64,000 bases of DNA from Kumtagia sp963839725 (GTDB lineage Bacteria > Pseudomonadota > Alphaproteobacteria > Rhizobiales > Rhizobiaceae), in NCBI GenBank assembly GCA_963839725.1, contig CAWIWT010000022.1, forward strand, positions 186,001 through 250,000, written 5' to 3'. Shown in pieces: positions 29,067 to 38,311 of the stretch (position 1 is its first letter; each line of letters begins with the position of its first letter). Under the pieces are notes generated by a model. The model saw only the letters and a program-made list of their open reading frames with translations. It had not been told where the DNA came from and made no database searches. Position numbers and translations under genes: made by a program.

Positions 29067-30150
29067 ATGCCTGCAACACCAGACCCACACCTTCCCGGCC
29101 CGCTCACCAACCTTCCCCGCGCCCTGCAATGGCTCCTTCTGCTGGCCGTGTCGGTGTGCTCGTTTCCGCTGACCGCCATAAATTTTCCTGCAACGTTCCT
29201 TATCGGCCCGATGCTGTCAGCTATCGCCGCCGGATGCCTGGGCGCCACGATCCGTATACCGCGGCCGATTTTTGGCCCCGGCCAAGCGGTGGTTGGCTGC
29301 GTCGTCGCAACCTCCATCGACGTCGGCATCTTCAAATCGTTCCTGACAGATTGGCCGGTCATCCTGTTTGCGGTTGTCTCGACGCTGATAGCCTCAAGCT
29401 TCCTCGGCTGGGCAATCAGCCGCCTGAAAATCCTGCCGGGATCGACCGCCATTTCGGGTTCGGCGCCTGGGGGTGCCACCGCTATGGTGCTGATGGCCGA
29501 AGCGTTCGGCGCCGACGCACGGCTGGTGGCCTTCATGCAATATCTGCGCGTCGTCATCGTGACGCTCGCCGCCGCTTTTGTTGCGCGGCTCTGGGTCGAT
29601 ACCTCCGGCGTCGCGCCTCCCCCGACCGTCTGGTTCCCTCCAATCAATTGGGCCGCATTGGCCGCAACGTTGGCCGTCGCGGTGCTGGCCGGGTCTCTTG
29701 GCAAGCTCCTACGTCTTCCCTCGCCCTATTTCCTTGGAGCTATCTTCATCGGAATGGCGCTGCACCTCGGCGCCGGCGCGCAACTGCAGACGCCGGAGTG
29801 GCTGCGGGCTGCAAGCTACGCGCTCGTCGGCTGGGCCATCGGCCTGAACTTCACCCGGCTGGTGGTCATCAACGCGCTGCGCGTCCTTCCGCAGGTGATG
29901 GCCTCGATCCTCTTGTTGATGGGTTTTTGTGGCGGCATTGCCTGGGTGCTCAGCCATGAGCTCGGCATCGACCCGTTGACGGCCTACCTCGCAACCAGCC
30001 CCGGCGGGATGGATCGGTGGCAATCATCGCTGCTGCCTCCAACAATGTGAACCTGTCGTTGATCATGGCGCTGCAATCGGCGCGCCTGCTGATGGTGTTG
30101 TCTTCGGCCCGGCGCTGGTGCGTTTCGTGGCACGTGGAATGAAGACTTAG
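29067..30150 (+). CDS. AbrB family membrane transport/regulatory protein (frameshifted at 3' end)
   Basis: The ATG at 29067 gives MPATPDPHLPGPLTNLPRAL followed by about ten hydrophobic segments, with duplicated glycine-rich motifs (FLIGPMLSAIAAGCLG and FLGAIFIGMALHLG), as in the AbrB (ammonia monooxygenase regulator-like) membrane family. LATSPGGMD precedes a lost T near 30017; after it AIIAAASNNVNLSLIMALQ resumes. A lost G near 30103 affects VFGPALVRF. The stop is TAG 30148-30150. The substrate is unknown. Confidence 0.78.
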
Positions 30151-30159
30151 GCTCGAATA

Positions 30160-30275
30160 TTACCTCACCCCAAGCCTCTCCCCTCAAGGGGCAAATTCCC
30201 GCCTCAAGCGCTACGACAACCACCGGTGTTGCTTCGGTAGTTCAGCGCGACCCTCTCCACACGGGGACGGTAACC
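30160..30275. repeat. RIME-like palindromic element
   Basis: ACCTCACCCC and CTCTCCCCTCAAGGGGCAAA on the left and GACCCTCTCCACACGGGGACGG on the right resemble degraded ends of the other GC-rich mosaic elements in the window. It sits between the AbrB-like gene and the leuA leader. Confidence 0.45.
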
Positions 30276-30284
30276 GCAGCACCC

Positions 30285-30311
30285 CTTGCCTCCTCATCCC
30301 GCCTCCTGTAT
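30285..30311 (+). promoter_or_regulatory. Possible leuA promoter
   Basis: CTTGCC at 30285-30290 and CTGTAT at 30306-30311 (15-bp spacing) resemble the rhizobial CTTGAC/CTATAT housekeeping promoter. Initiation would fall about at the ATG of the leader peptide (30322), giving a leaderless transcript. Confidence 0.35.
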
Positions 30312-30321
30312 CAGAACGCGC

Positions 30322-30441
30322 ATGAACGCCGCCGCGCACCGCTTCAACAGCCGCACCGACGCCTCTGCGCCGTCGGTTCTGCGCGCGCTTTCTTCGACGC
30401 TTCTGCTTCTCGGCCTTATCGGCGACCGCCGGGCCCGCTGA
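30322..30441 (+). CDS. leuA leader peptide
   Basis: A 39-codon ORF starts MNAAAHRFNSRTDASA and contains four consecutive leucine codons (CTT CTG CTT CTC, encoding STLLLLGLIG), with a fifth Leu two codons later. It ends TGA 30439-30441. The Leu run lies just before the stem of a terminator-like hairpin, the layout of a leucine attenuator. The leader gene itself reads without indels. Confidence 0.75.
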   Translation: MNAAAHRFNSRTDASAPSVLRALSSTLLLLGLIGDRRAR

Positions 30442-30470
30442 AAGGAGCGCCCGGCGGTCGTTCGACCGCC
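30423..30470 (+). promoter_or_regulatory. leu attenuator hairpins
   Basis: CGACCGCCGGGC at 30423-30434 pairs perfectly with GCCCGGCGGTCG at 30449-30460. The right arm can instead pair with CGACCGCC at 30463-30470 (GGCGGTCG/CGACCGCC). These are mutually exclusive structures immediately downstream of the leader's leucine codons. Confidence 0.65.
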
Positions 30471-30564
30471 CTCGTGGCGCTGCTCCTTGCCTATCACCCT
30501 ATTCTGAGCAAGAAACGCTCCCGCCGGACGATCTCGTTCCCGTGCGGAGCCAGAGAGAAGCAAG

Positions 30565-32268
30565 ATGAACCAATCTTCACGCATCCAGGCGGCGCAAGGC
30601 ATGCCGGAATCGGCGTCGAAATACCAGCCCTATCCGCAGGTCGACCTGCCCGATCGCACCTGGCCGGCGAAGCGATCACCAAGGCGCCGGTCTGGTGTTC
30701 GGTCGACCTGCGCGACGGCAACCAGTCGCTGGTCGATCCGATGGGCCACGACCGCAAGGCGCGCATGTTCCACTGCTGCTCGACATGGGCTTCAAGGAAA
30801 TCGAGATCGGCTTTCCGTCCGCCTCGCAGACGGATTTCGATTTTGCCCGCTGGTGCGTCGAGGAAGGCAATGTCCCGGACGACGTGTCGCTGCAGGTGCT
30901 GGTGCAGTGCCGGCCGGAACTGATCACCCGCACGTTCGAATCGCTTGCAGGGCGCCAACAAGCCGATCGTCCATTTCTACAACTCGACCAGCGAGCTGCA
31001 GCGCCGCGTCGTGTTCGGCAAGGACGTCGCCGGCATCAAGCAGATCGCCACCGATGCCGCCAAGATGATCACCGACATGGCGGCCAAGGCCGGCGGCGGC
31101 TTCCGCTTCGAATATTCGCCGGAAAGCTTCACCGGCACCGAACTGGAAGTGGCGCTGGAGATCTGCAACGCCGTCACCGAGATCGTCCGGCCGACGCGCC
31201 GACAACAAGCTGATCCTCAACCTGCCGTCGACGGTCGAGATGGCGACGCCGAACATCTATGCCGACCAGATCGAATGGATGTGCCGCAATCTCGACAATC
31301 GCGAGAACCTGATCATTTCGCTGCATCCGCACAACGACCGCGGCACCGGCATCGCCGCCACCGAACTCGCCCTGATGGCCGGCGCCGACCGCGTCGAAGG
31401 CACGCTGTTCGGCAATGGCGAGCGCACCGGCAATGTCGACATCGTCACGCTGGCGCTGAACATGTTCACGCAGGGCGTCGATCCCGAGCTGGACTGCTCC
31501 GACATCGAGCGGATCAAGGAGGTCTACGAATATTCCAACCAGATGAGGATTCCCGAGCGCCATCCTTATGTCGGCGAACTGGTCTACACCGCGTTTTCCG
31601 GCTCGCACCAGGATGCGATCAACAAGGGCATGAAGGCGATCAAGGTCGCCAACAAGCCGCTCTGGGAGGTGCCCTACCTGCCGATCGATCCGCAGGACGT
31701 CGGCCGCTCCTACGAGGCGATCATCCGCATCAACTCGCAGTCGGGCAAGGGCGGCATCGCCTATATCCTGCAGGAGGACTACGGCCTCAACCTGCCGCGC
31801 AATCTCCAGGTCGAGTTCCGCGAGGACATCCAGCGATCACCGACGAAGAAGGCAAGGAACTGCCGTCGAAGCGCATCTACGACCGCTTCATCGAGCGCTA
31901 CGTCGATCAGCCGGACGCCCGCATCAGGTTCGTCGATCACCACACCTATCCGGATGGCGAGCGCAAGGGCGCGCGCATCGTTGCCGCCGAGATCACCGAC
32001 AATGGCGAGACGAAGCGCGATCGAGGGCAAGGGCACCGGGCCGATCGACGGCTTCATCAACGCGCTCTCGCATCTATCTCGGCATCGACATGTCGGTGCC
32101 GACTATTCCGAGCATTCGCTGCAGCACGGCTCGAACGCGGCGGCGATCGCCTATGTCGAAATGGAATATCCGGGCGGCAAGCTGTTCGGCGCCGGCATCA
32201 ACACCAATATCGTCGCCGCCTCGCTCGAGGCGATCGTCTCGGCGGCGAACCGGATACTTGAGAAGTAG
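30565..32268 (+). CDS. leuA: 2-isopropylmalate synthase LeuA (at least eight 1-nt indels)
   Basis: Reassembling the frames gives a long-form enzyme of about 567 residues that condenses acetyl-CoA with 2-ketoisovalerate, the first step of leucine synthesis. Visible motifs are CSVDLRDGNQSLVDPMGHD (catalytic R and metal D), SLHPHNDRGTG (metal HxH) and the regulatory-domain stretch GKGTGPIDGF. Indels fall near 30672, 30776, 30945, 31195, 31835, 32018, 32075 and 32098, some gains and some losses. Each corrects with one base, so an accuracy problem in the sequence is far likelier than a pseudogene. Control is by the upstream Leu attenuator. Confidence 0.92.
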
Positions 32269-32421
32269 CCCCGTTCGTAGGAGGCGGCGCACAGCTCACT
32301 TTGCAGCCGCCTCCCGCCCCGCCGTTCGGCTTCGGCTGACAAAAGCGGGGAGCGCATTCGCGTGTCCGCTTGAAAGAACAAACGATGATCATTTGTTGCT
32401 GGCATCCGCGCCCTTTTATGC

Positions 32422-32436
32422 TTAACAATAGCTTAA
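32422..32436 (+). promoter_or_regulatory. Perfect CtrA box
   Basis: TTAACAATAGCTTAA is an exact TTAA-N7-TTAA site 20 bp upstream of the ATG of the 203-residue membrane protein. The position close to the start suggests direct control by CtrA, whose gene lies 11 kb away. Confidence 0.6.
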
Positions 32437-32455
32437 CGGGCCGGAGCTGAGGGAA

Positions 32456-33067
32456 ATGACTGAAATGGCGGACAACCAGAATTCGCTGGCGCAGACGCGC
32501 AAGCTGTCGGAAGCCATACGCGACGTGAAGAACGCCGCCGCCGACCGCGAGGATGTCGTTGTCGAACTGCGCGAGGCGACGCGCATGCGCCTGCAACTGC
32601 TCGCGGCCGAACTCGCGCCAGTGTTCGCCGAAGTACCGCACGATCTCGATATCTTTGATTTCGCCATATCGTCTGGCCTTCAGCCACGGCTGTGGATCGA
32701 CTCGGTCAGTCACGTCGCCATGGGTCGCGACCGCCGCACCTATCGCTTCGTCAAGGACACCCGCAACGGCCGCGTCGTTCTGGCCGAGTCACCCAAAATG
32801 GAGCCGATCGCCAATTCCGTGACCCGCTATGTCGCCGAGCGCATGGTGGAACGCGAGCACCTGATCGAGGGCGACGCACATGCGGCGGTCGAAGGCGTGC
32901 TCAATGCCCGCGCAATCGAAGCCGATGCGCCGGCAAACGCGGACCGCAGCCATATGTGGGCAAGCATTCTGTCCGGACTATGGGTTTTGCTTGCAGGCGC
33001 CGGCGTCGGCCTAGCCGTGGCCGTCGTGCTCTTCTGGGAGCGGCTCAGAGCAATGCTGCAGCAATAG
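32456..33067 (+). CDS. Uncharacterised tail-anchored membrane protein, putative CtrA target
   Basis: A 203-residue protein with a cytoplasmic N-terminal helix (SEAIRDVKNAAADREDVVVE), a central domain (VSHVAMGRDRRTYRFVKDTR) and one C-terminal membrane span (residues 172-193, ILSGLWVLLAGAGVGLAVAV). The ATG at 32456 has GAGGG upstream. Similar proteins occur widely in Hyphomicrobiales without a function. The upstream CtrA box suggests a cell-cycle-linked role. Confidence 0.75.
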   Translation: MTEMADNQNSLAQTRKLSEAIRDVKNAAADREDVVVELREATRMRLQLLAAELAPVFAEVPHDLDIFDFAISSGLQPRLWIDSVSHVAMGRDRRTYRFVKDTRNGRVVLAESPKMEPIANSVTRYVAERMVEREHLIEGDAHAAVEGVLNARAIEADAPANADRSHMWASILSGLWVLLAGAGVGLAVAVVLFWERLRAMLQQ

Positions 33068-33100
33068 CCTTGCGATTTGAGTTGGTGCTTCTCGCCGCCG

Positions 33101-34048
33101 CTACGAAGCAGAATCCGCGACCTGCTCGAACAATGGCGAATTCTTCCTGGGCACCCCAAGATCCATCGACGCGATGTCGGTGACGGCATGTGGCCCGGCG
33201 AAACCGCGCCGCGTAAGATGGATATGCCACTGGTCCGGCTCACCCGATATCTCGAATAAATTGTACTGCGCCGCCGGGTGGTGCCCGCCAAACCCTTGGC
33301 CGGCCGCCGAAACGCCAACCACCGGCACCGGTTTCTTGAGTTCGCCGATCCAGTAGAGCGTCGGCTGGTGCGAATGACCGTGCACCACCAGATCGGCGCC
33401 ATGGCGAGCAACCGTCTTCTGGAAATTGGCGATACCGAACAGCCGCTTATGCTGCGGCACCGCGGCCCGCACCGGTGGATGGTGGATCATGATCAGCCGG
33501 AACAGGCCGCGCTTGCGCGCCTCGTCGAGTACCCTTGCGAGCCGCGCCGCCTGTTCGTCGCGAAAAAAGCCGTTGGCCATGAAAGGCGCCGTCGCCCGCG
33601 CCGTCGAAACGCCGATCAGCGCCACCTGCCCGCGCACGCGCAGATACGGAAATGTCAGACGCCCGACCGGTCCCTCATAACCGTCACCGCGCATCCATGG
33701 CGCCCACAGCTTGCAAACCTTGTGGAAGGCGCCCGGCACATAGGCGTCGTGATTGCCTGGAACGACGGAGATATCCTCCGGCCTTCCAAGCGTTTCAAGC
33801 CACAGCCGCGCAAGGTCGATTTCAGCGTCGAGCGCCAGGTTGACCAGATCGCCGGTAACCGCCAGATGATCGGCCTTCTCGGCCTTCATCGCCTCGACGA
33901 TCGTACCAAGCGTGCCTTCGGTCAGCAGACGGCGGCGGTTGCGGCGCCAGTTGACATAACCCACCACCCGCTTGGAAGCGAGTTCACGGTAGGATACATC
34001 GGGAAGCGGCCCCAGATGGACATCGGAAATATGCGCGAGCCTGAGCAT
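33101..34048 (-). CDS. Metallophosphoesterase
   Basis: The 315-residue calcineurin-like phosphoesterase shows all five metal-binding blocks: ISDVHLG at the N-terminus, TGDLVN, VPGNHDAY, IHHPP and VHGHSH. It is probably a cytosolic 3',5'-cyclic-nucleotide or phospholipid-type phosphodiesterase; the substrate is unknown. It is divergent from the NUDIX gene, with 41 bp between the starts. Confidence 0.9.
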   Translation of the reverse strand: MLRLAHISDVHLGPLPDVSYRELASKRVVGYVNWRRNRRRLLTEGTLGTIVEAMKAEKADHLAVTGDLVNLALDAEIDLARLWLETLGRPEDISVVPGNHDAYVPGAFHKVCKLWAPWMRGDGYEGPVGRLTFPYLRVRGQVALIGVSTARATAPFMANGFFRDEQAARLARVLDEARKRGLFRLIMIHHPPVRAAVPQHKRLFGIANFQKTVARHGADLVVHGHSHQPTLYWIGELKKPVPVVGVSAAGQGFGGHHPAAQYNLFEISGEPDQWHIHLTRRGFAGPHAVTDIASMDLGVPRKNSPLFEQVADSAS

Positions 34049-34089
34049 CGGTTCTTCTTACGGTACGACTTGACGGCTTGGAAGCGTTG

Positions 34090-34591
34090 ATGACAACCAA
34101 CGGCGATAGCGAGGGCCGGTTCCGGCAAACCGGCTGGCTCGGTTTACGCGCAAAACTGTTTCACAAATACTTCCTGCTGCGCCGCGCCATGACGCTCGGC
34201 GTACGCGGCATGATCCATGACCGGTCGGACGAACACCATCTTCCTGATCCGCCACACCTATGTGCCCGGCTGGCAGCTTCCGGGAGGCGGCGTGGAGATC
34301 GGCGAAACGCTGGAGCAGGCGCTGGAACGCGAATGCGCCGAGGAGGGCAACATCTTCATTTCCGCGCCGGTGCTGAAGTCGATGCATTTCAACAACGGCA
34401 TCACCAAGCGCGACCACGTCGCCTTCTACCTGATCGAGCAGTTCTCGCAGCGGGCACCAAAGCTGCCGGATCGCGAAATCGCGGAGGCCGGCTTCTTTCC
34501 GATCGACAGGTTGCCCGTCGATACAACGCCTGCAACGCACCGCCGGATAAGCGAAGTGTTCAACGGCAAGCCGGCCTCGCCGTATTGGTGA
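34090..34591 (+). CDS. NUDIX hydrolase (one 1-nt frameshift)
   Basis: Starts MTTNGDSEGRFRQTG at 34090 and runs to GVRGMIHD. An extra G near 34222 (TCGACG read as TCGGACG) shifts the frame, and the protein continues TNTIFLIRHTYVPGWQLPGG. The Nudix box is complete (GGGVEIGETLEQALERECAE followed by EG). About 166 residues once corrected. It hydrolyses a nucleoside-diphosphate-linked compound. Context gives no substrate. Confidence 0.85.
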
Positions 34592-34634
34592 TGGGCTCCT
34601 TTTCTTCTCCGCTGGGGAAGGCGGAAACGGCGCA

Positions 34635-34770
34635 GTGCTTACCCTCCCCTCGATGGGAGGGTCGCCGCGAAGCGCGGGGTGGGGTGGCACAGAGGCGGTG
34701 CACGGGAAGTACCGCAGACACCCCCACCCGCGCCTGCGCGCGACCTCCCCATCAAGGGGGAGGTAAGGGA
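34635..34770. repeat. RIME-like palindromic element
   Basis: TTACCCTCCCCTCGATGGGA with GGGTCG on the left, GGGGTGGGGTG and ACCCCCACCCG in the middle, and CGACCTCCCC/GGGGGAGGT on the right give the same three-part architecture as the 2669 element. It lies between the ends of the NUDIX and GST genes. Confidence 0.7.
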
Positions 34771-34773
34771 TCC

Positions 34774-35754
34774 TCATCCAAACCGCGCCCGATCGTGAGG
34801 GGCAGCATAATCGATCTCCGGCCCCATCGGCACGATCCGGGTCGGGTTTATGGTTTGGTGGCTGCCGTAATAGTGCGACTTGATGTGATGCATGTTCACC
34901 GTCTCGGCCACGCCAGGCACTTGGTAGAGGTCGCGCAGGTAGTTCGACAGGTTCGGATAGTCGGCGACGCGCCGCAAATTGCATTTGAAATGGCCGACAT
35001 AGACCGGATCGAAGCGCGCAAGCGTGGTGAACAAACGCCAGTCCGCCTCGGTGATGCCGTCGCCGACGAGATAGCGCTGGCGCGCCAGGCGGTCCTCCAG
35101 CGTATACAGGGCCGCGAACAACTCGCCAAACGCCTCTTCATACGCAGCCTGGGTCGTCGCGAAACCTGCCCGATAGACGCCATTGTTGATGGCCGGATAG
35201 ACCAGCGTATTCACCGCATCGATCTCGCCACGCAAGGCCTGCGGATAGAAATCGACCGTCGCGTCGCCCCACGCATCAAAGGCCGAGTTGAGCATCCGGA
35301 TGATCTCGGAGGATTCGTTGGAGACGATCGTCTTGTCCTTACGGTCCCACAACACCGGTACCGTCACCCGGCCGGTGTAGTTCGGATCGGCGCGGGTGTA
35401 GATCTGATGCAGGAAATCGAACCGATAGAGGTCGTCACCCGTCGCACCGTCTTCGGCAACAAACGTCCAACCGCTCTTGCCCATGAAATGGTGGACGACG
35501 GAGACGGAAATCACCCCCTCCAGCTTTTTCAGAACTCGAAAAATCAGCGTCCTGTGCGCCCAGGGACAAGCATAGGAGACATAGAGGTGGTAGCGTCCTG
35601 GTTCCGCCCTAAAGCCGCGTGTCCTGCCCGCTGCAGGTTGCCCGTCGGCGGTGATCCAGTCGCGCCAAGGCGCATCAGGACGCACGAAGCGCCCGCCATG
35701 CTCCTTGGTCGAATACCAGATATCCTGCCATTTGCCGTCGACGAGGTGACCCAT
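34774..35754 (-). CDS. Glutathionyl-hydroquinone reductase (Xi-class GST)
   Basis: The 326-residue protein has the Xi-class pattern: W-rich N-terminus, catalytic cysteine in SYACPWAHR, VTVPVLWDRKDKTIVSNESS and the C-terminal EADWRLFTTLARFDPVY. These enzymes reduce glutathionyl-(hydro)quinones using glutathione. Cytosolic, apparently monocistronic, possibly part of aromatic-compound or quinone detoxification. Confidence 0.9.
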   Translation of the reverse strand: MGHLVDGKWQDIWYSTKEHGGRFVRPDAPWRDWITADGQPAAGRTRGFRAEPGRYHLYVSYACPWAHRTLIFRVLKKLEGVISVSVVHHFMGKSGWTFVAEDGATGDDLYRFDFLHQIYTRADPNYTGRVTVPVLWDRKDKTIVSNESSEIIRMLNSAFDAWGDATVDFYPQALRGEIDAVNTLVYPAINNGVYRAGFATTQAAYEEAFGELFAALYTLEDRLARQRYLVGDGITEADWRLFTTLARFDPVYVGHFKCNLRRVADYPNLSNYLRDLYQVPGVAETVNMHHIKSHYYGSHQTINPTRIVPMGPEIDYAAPHDRARFG

Positions 35755-36024
35755 TTTACTTCTCCTGATTGCTTTGATCTAGGCCAGCTTGAAGCAAAGC
35801 GAAATCGTCAGATCTTGAACGGATTGTCGCCAAAATAGATCGCAGCCAAAAAACCGCATTGGCCGGATGGACCTTTGATGGATTTGATGATAGCGGCGTT
35901 CGCCCATGATGACTTGCATGCATATCCGGTTCGACCGACGACGAGTGGGCGCCCGCGCTTAACAGCGCCGACTGGCGAAGCTGCCGCTTGCAGCGACCTT
36001 TCCTCATACCGGATGTTGCACATC

Positions 36025-36552
36025 ATGATCCTCGCCGACGTTACCTTTCTGCCGGAATCCCCGGCGCACGACGCTGAAATCGAACATATCAACGAGGAAG
36101 CCTTCGGGCCCGGGCGGTTCGCGCGCGCTGCCTACAAGATCCGCGAAGGCGGTCCGCACGAGCGGCATCTGTCCTTCGTCGCGCTGCGCAATAGCGAGGT
36201 CGCCGCATCGGTGCGGCTGACGCGCATAGCCGCCGGCGAAGGCCGCGCGCTGCTGCTTGGACCACTCGCCGTAAGGCCGGCCCACAAGAACCTCGGCATT
36301 GGCCGCGAACTCGTCAAAATGTGCGTCGAGGCTGCCCGAAAGGCTGGCGCAGGCGCCGTCATGTTGGTCGGCGACGAACCTTATTACGGCCCGCTCGGCT
36401 TCAAGCGCATCCCACGCGGTCAGGTATCCATGCCGCGGCCGGTCGATCTCGACCGTATCCTCGCCTATGAACTCGCGCCCGGCGCCGTCGAGGCGTTGAG
36501 GGGCGAGGTCTGCCACGAGGTTCAGGCGCACCAAGCTCAGGCGGCCGCCTGA
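36025..36552 (+). CDS. GNAT family N-acetyltransferase
   Basis: About 175 residues starting MILADVTFLPESPAHDAEIE; an ATG four codons earlier (36013) is also possible. The acetyl-CoA site is LLLGPLAVRPAHKNLGIGRE, with R-x-x-G-x-G/A replaced by H-K-N-L-G-I-G. VMLVGDEPYYGPLGFKR is typical of the YhbS-like subgroup. Substrate unknown. The longer upstream open frame lacks coding character. Confidence 0.82.
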   Translation: MILADVTFLPESPAHDAEIEHINEEAFGPGRFARAAYKIREGGPHERHLSFVALRNSEVAASVRLTRIAAGEGRALLLGPLAVRPAHKNLGIGRELVKMCVEAARKAGAGAVMLVGDEPYYGPLGFKRIPRGQVSMPRPVDLDRILAYELAPGAVEALRGEVCHEVQAHQAQAAA

Positions 36553-36723
36553 GGAAGTCAGCCCGCGTTTGTTGGTACCTCCGGATAGTTTTACAGGGCT
36601 TGGTAACCCAACCCTTACGCCCGTTTCTCAAGGGGAAAGGTGAGGGGTGGGGTTTCTTGCCACAGGGTTGCGCCGCTTGCGCTGGGCTCCTACGATCCGA
36701 ATATAGTCCGGGGGAGTGCAAGC

Positions 36724-37485
36724 ATGAACATCAGCGGCCAGACAGCGATTGTCACCGGTGGCGGCTCGGGACTTGGCGAAGCGACCGCTCGCGCTCTGGC
36801 TGCGACGGGCGCGCGCGTAGCTCTCCTCGACATCGGCTCGGAGCGCGCCGAGGCCGTCGCCAAATCGATCGGCGGCTTTGCCGCAAGCTGCGACGTGAGC
36901 AACGCTGAAAGCGCCGAAGCGGCCATCGATAAGGCAGCTCAGGCACTGGGCACGGCGCGCATCCTCGTCAACTGCGCCGGCATTGCGATCGGCATGAAGA
37001 CCGTCGGCAAGGACGGGCCGCATCCGCTTGACGCCTTTCGCAAGGTGGTCGAGGTCAATCTGATCGGCTCGTTCAACATGATCCGGCTGTTTGCCGACCG
37101 CGCGGCCAAGCTTGAGCCGCTTGGCGGCGGCGAGCGCGGCGTCATCATCAACACAGCATCGGTCGCCGCCTATGATGGCCAGATCGGCCAGGCCGCCTAT
37201 TCCGCTTCCAAGGGCGGTGTTGTCGGGATGACATTGCCGGTCGCGCGCGATCTCGCCCGATCCGGCATTCGCGTCATGACCATTGCACCAGGCATCTTCG
37301 AAACGCCAATGATGGCAGGCATGCCGCAGGAGGTGCAGGATTCGCTGGGCGCTGCTGTGCCGTTCCCGTCCCGGCTTGGCAAACCGTCGGAATATGCCGC
37401 GCTCGCCGTCCACATCGTCGAGAACCAGATGCTGAATGGCGAGACCATCCGCCTCGACGGCGCAATCCGCATGGCGCCCAAATAG
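36724..37485 (+). CDS. Short-chain dehydrogenase, 3-hydroxyacyl-CoA dehydrogenase (HSD10) type
   Basis: A 253-residue SDR with TGGGSGLG cofactor motif, CDVSN, NCAGIA, the catalytic S in NTASVAA and YSASKGG. RGVIINTASVAAYDGQIGQA and the C-terminal MLNGETIRLDGAIRMAPK match the HSD17B10-like 3-hydroxyacyl-CoA dehydrogenases, which act in branched-chain or fatty-acid breakdown with NAD. GGGGGAG lies upstream of the ATG. Confidence 0.88.
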   Translation: MNISGQTAIVTGGGSGLGEATARALAATGARVALLDIGSERAEAVAKSIGGFAASCDVSNAESAEAAIDKAAQALGTARILVNCAGIAIGMKTVGKDGPHPLDAFRKVVEVNLIGSFNMIRLFADRAAKLEPLGGGERGVIINTASVAAYDGQIGQAAYSASKGGVVGMTLPVARDLARSGIRVMTIAPGIFETPMMAGMPQEVQDSLGAAVPFPSRLGKPSEYAALAVHIVENQMLNGETIRLDGAIRMAPK

Positions 37486-37546
37486 CTTGCGGCGACCGCA
37501 GCGTTGACGATAAGTGGAGTCTCGATTTCAGGATTGGAGACTGCCG

Positions 37547-38311
37547 GTGGAAGAAAAGCGCGACGTGATCCGCCCGACCGACGACGAGGCGATCCGGCTC
37601 GCCAAGACACTGATCCGCAGCGCCCGCTGTGGGGCAATCGCCGTCCTCGATCCGCAGGATGGCGGACCGCTCGCCAGCCGGGTCGGCGTCGCGACGGATG
37701 TCGACGGAACGCCGCTGATCCTCGTCTCGCAGCTTTCGGCCCACACCCGAGCCTTGCAGGCGGATCCGCGCTGTTCGCTGCTGGTTGGCGAACCCGGCAA
37801 GGGCGATCCCCTCGCCCATCCGCGCATTACGCTGGTCTGCCGCGCCGAGCTCGTTGAGAAGGCCGCGCCCGATCATGCGCGTATCGAGCGCCGCTATATC
37901 AACAAGAACCCAAAGGCAAAGCTCTATGTCGGCCTCGGCGACTTCCGCTTCTTCCGGCTGGCAATGCAAACTGCGAGCCTCAATGGCGGCTTCGGCAAGG
38001 CGTTCCTGCTGACGCGCGACAATTTGCTGACCGTGAGCCCCGCCCTTGATGCGCTGGCAGCCTCGGAGCAAGGAGCGATCGACCATATGAATGCCGACCA
38101 CAGCGACGCAATCGATCTCTACGCCGCGCATTTCGCCCGCGCAGACGGCGAAGGCTGGACCATGACCGGCTTAGACGCCGACGGGTTCGACATTTCCAAA
38201 GGCGACGAGGTCCGTCGCATCTTCTTCGATACGCCGCTGCAAGCGTCGTCGGAACTGCGCATGGCACTGGGGGAGATGGCAAAGACCGCTCGCGCTGCGA
38301 TGGCATCTTAG
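37547..38311 (+). CDS. HugZ/pyridoxamine-phosphate-oxidase-like protein (DUF2470)
   Basis: A split-barrel flavin-type domain (residues about 10-150: LIRSARCGAIAVLDPQDG, LILVSQLSAHTRALQADPRC) is followed by a DUF2470 domain (IDHMNADHSDAIDLYAAHFA). This is the HugZ haem-utilisation architecture, and a role in haem degradation or haem handling is plausible. The GTG at 37547 is chosen over GTG 37514 because GGAGA lies 9 bases upstream. Confidence 0.82.
   Translation: MEEKRDVIRPTDDEAIRLAKTLIRSARCGAIAVLDPQDGGPLASRVGVATDVDGTPLILVSQLSAHTRALQADPRCSLLVGEPGKGDPLAHPRITLVCRAELVEKAAPDHARIERRYINKNPKAKLYVGLGDFRFFRLAMQTASLNGGFGKAFLLTRDNLLTVSPALDALAASEQGAIDHMNADHSDAIDLYAAHFARADGEGWTMTGLDADGFDISKGDEVRRIFFDTPLQASSELRMALGEMAKTARAAMAS

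Noticed and set aside
22914..32268. Programmed frameshifting in trpE(G) and leuA
   Set aside because: The shifts are numerous, of both signs, lack slippery heptamers and affect unrelated neighbours too; base errors explain them better.
34078..35838. 586-residue plus-strand open frame
   Set aside because: It begins in the NUDIX gene, crosses a palindromic repeat and then runs antisense to the GST gene; the real motifs lie in other frames.
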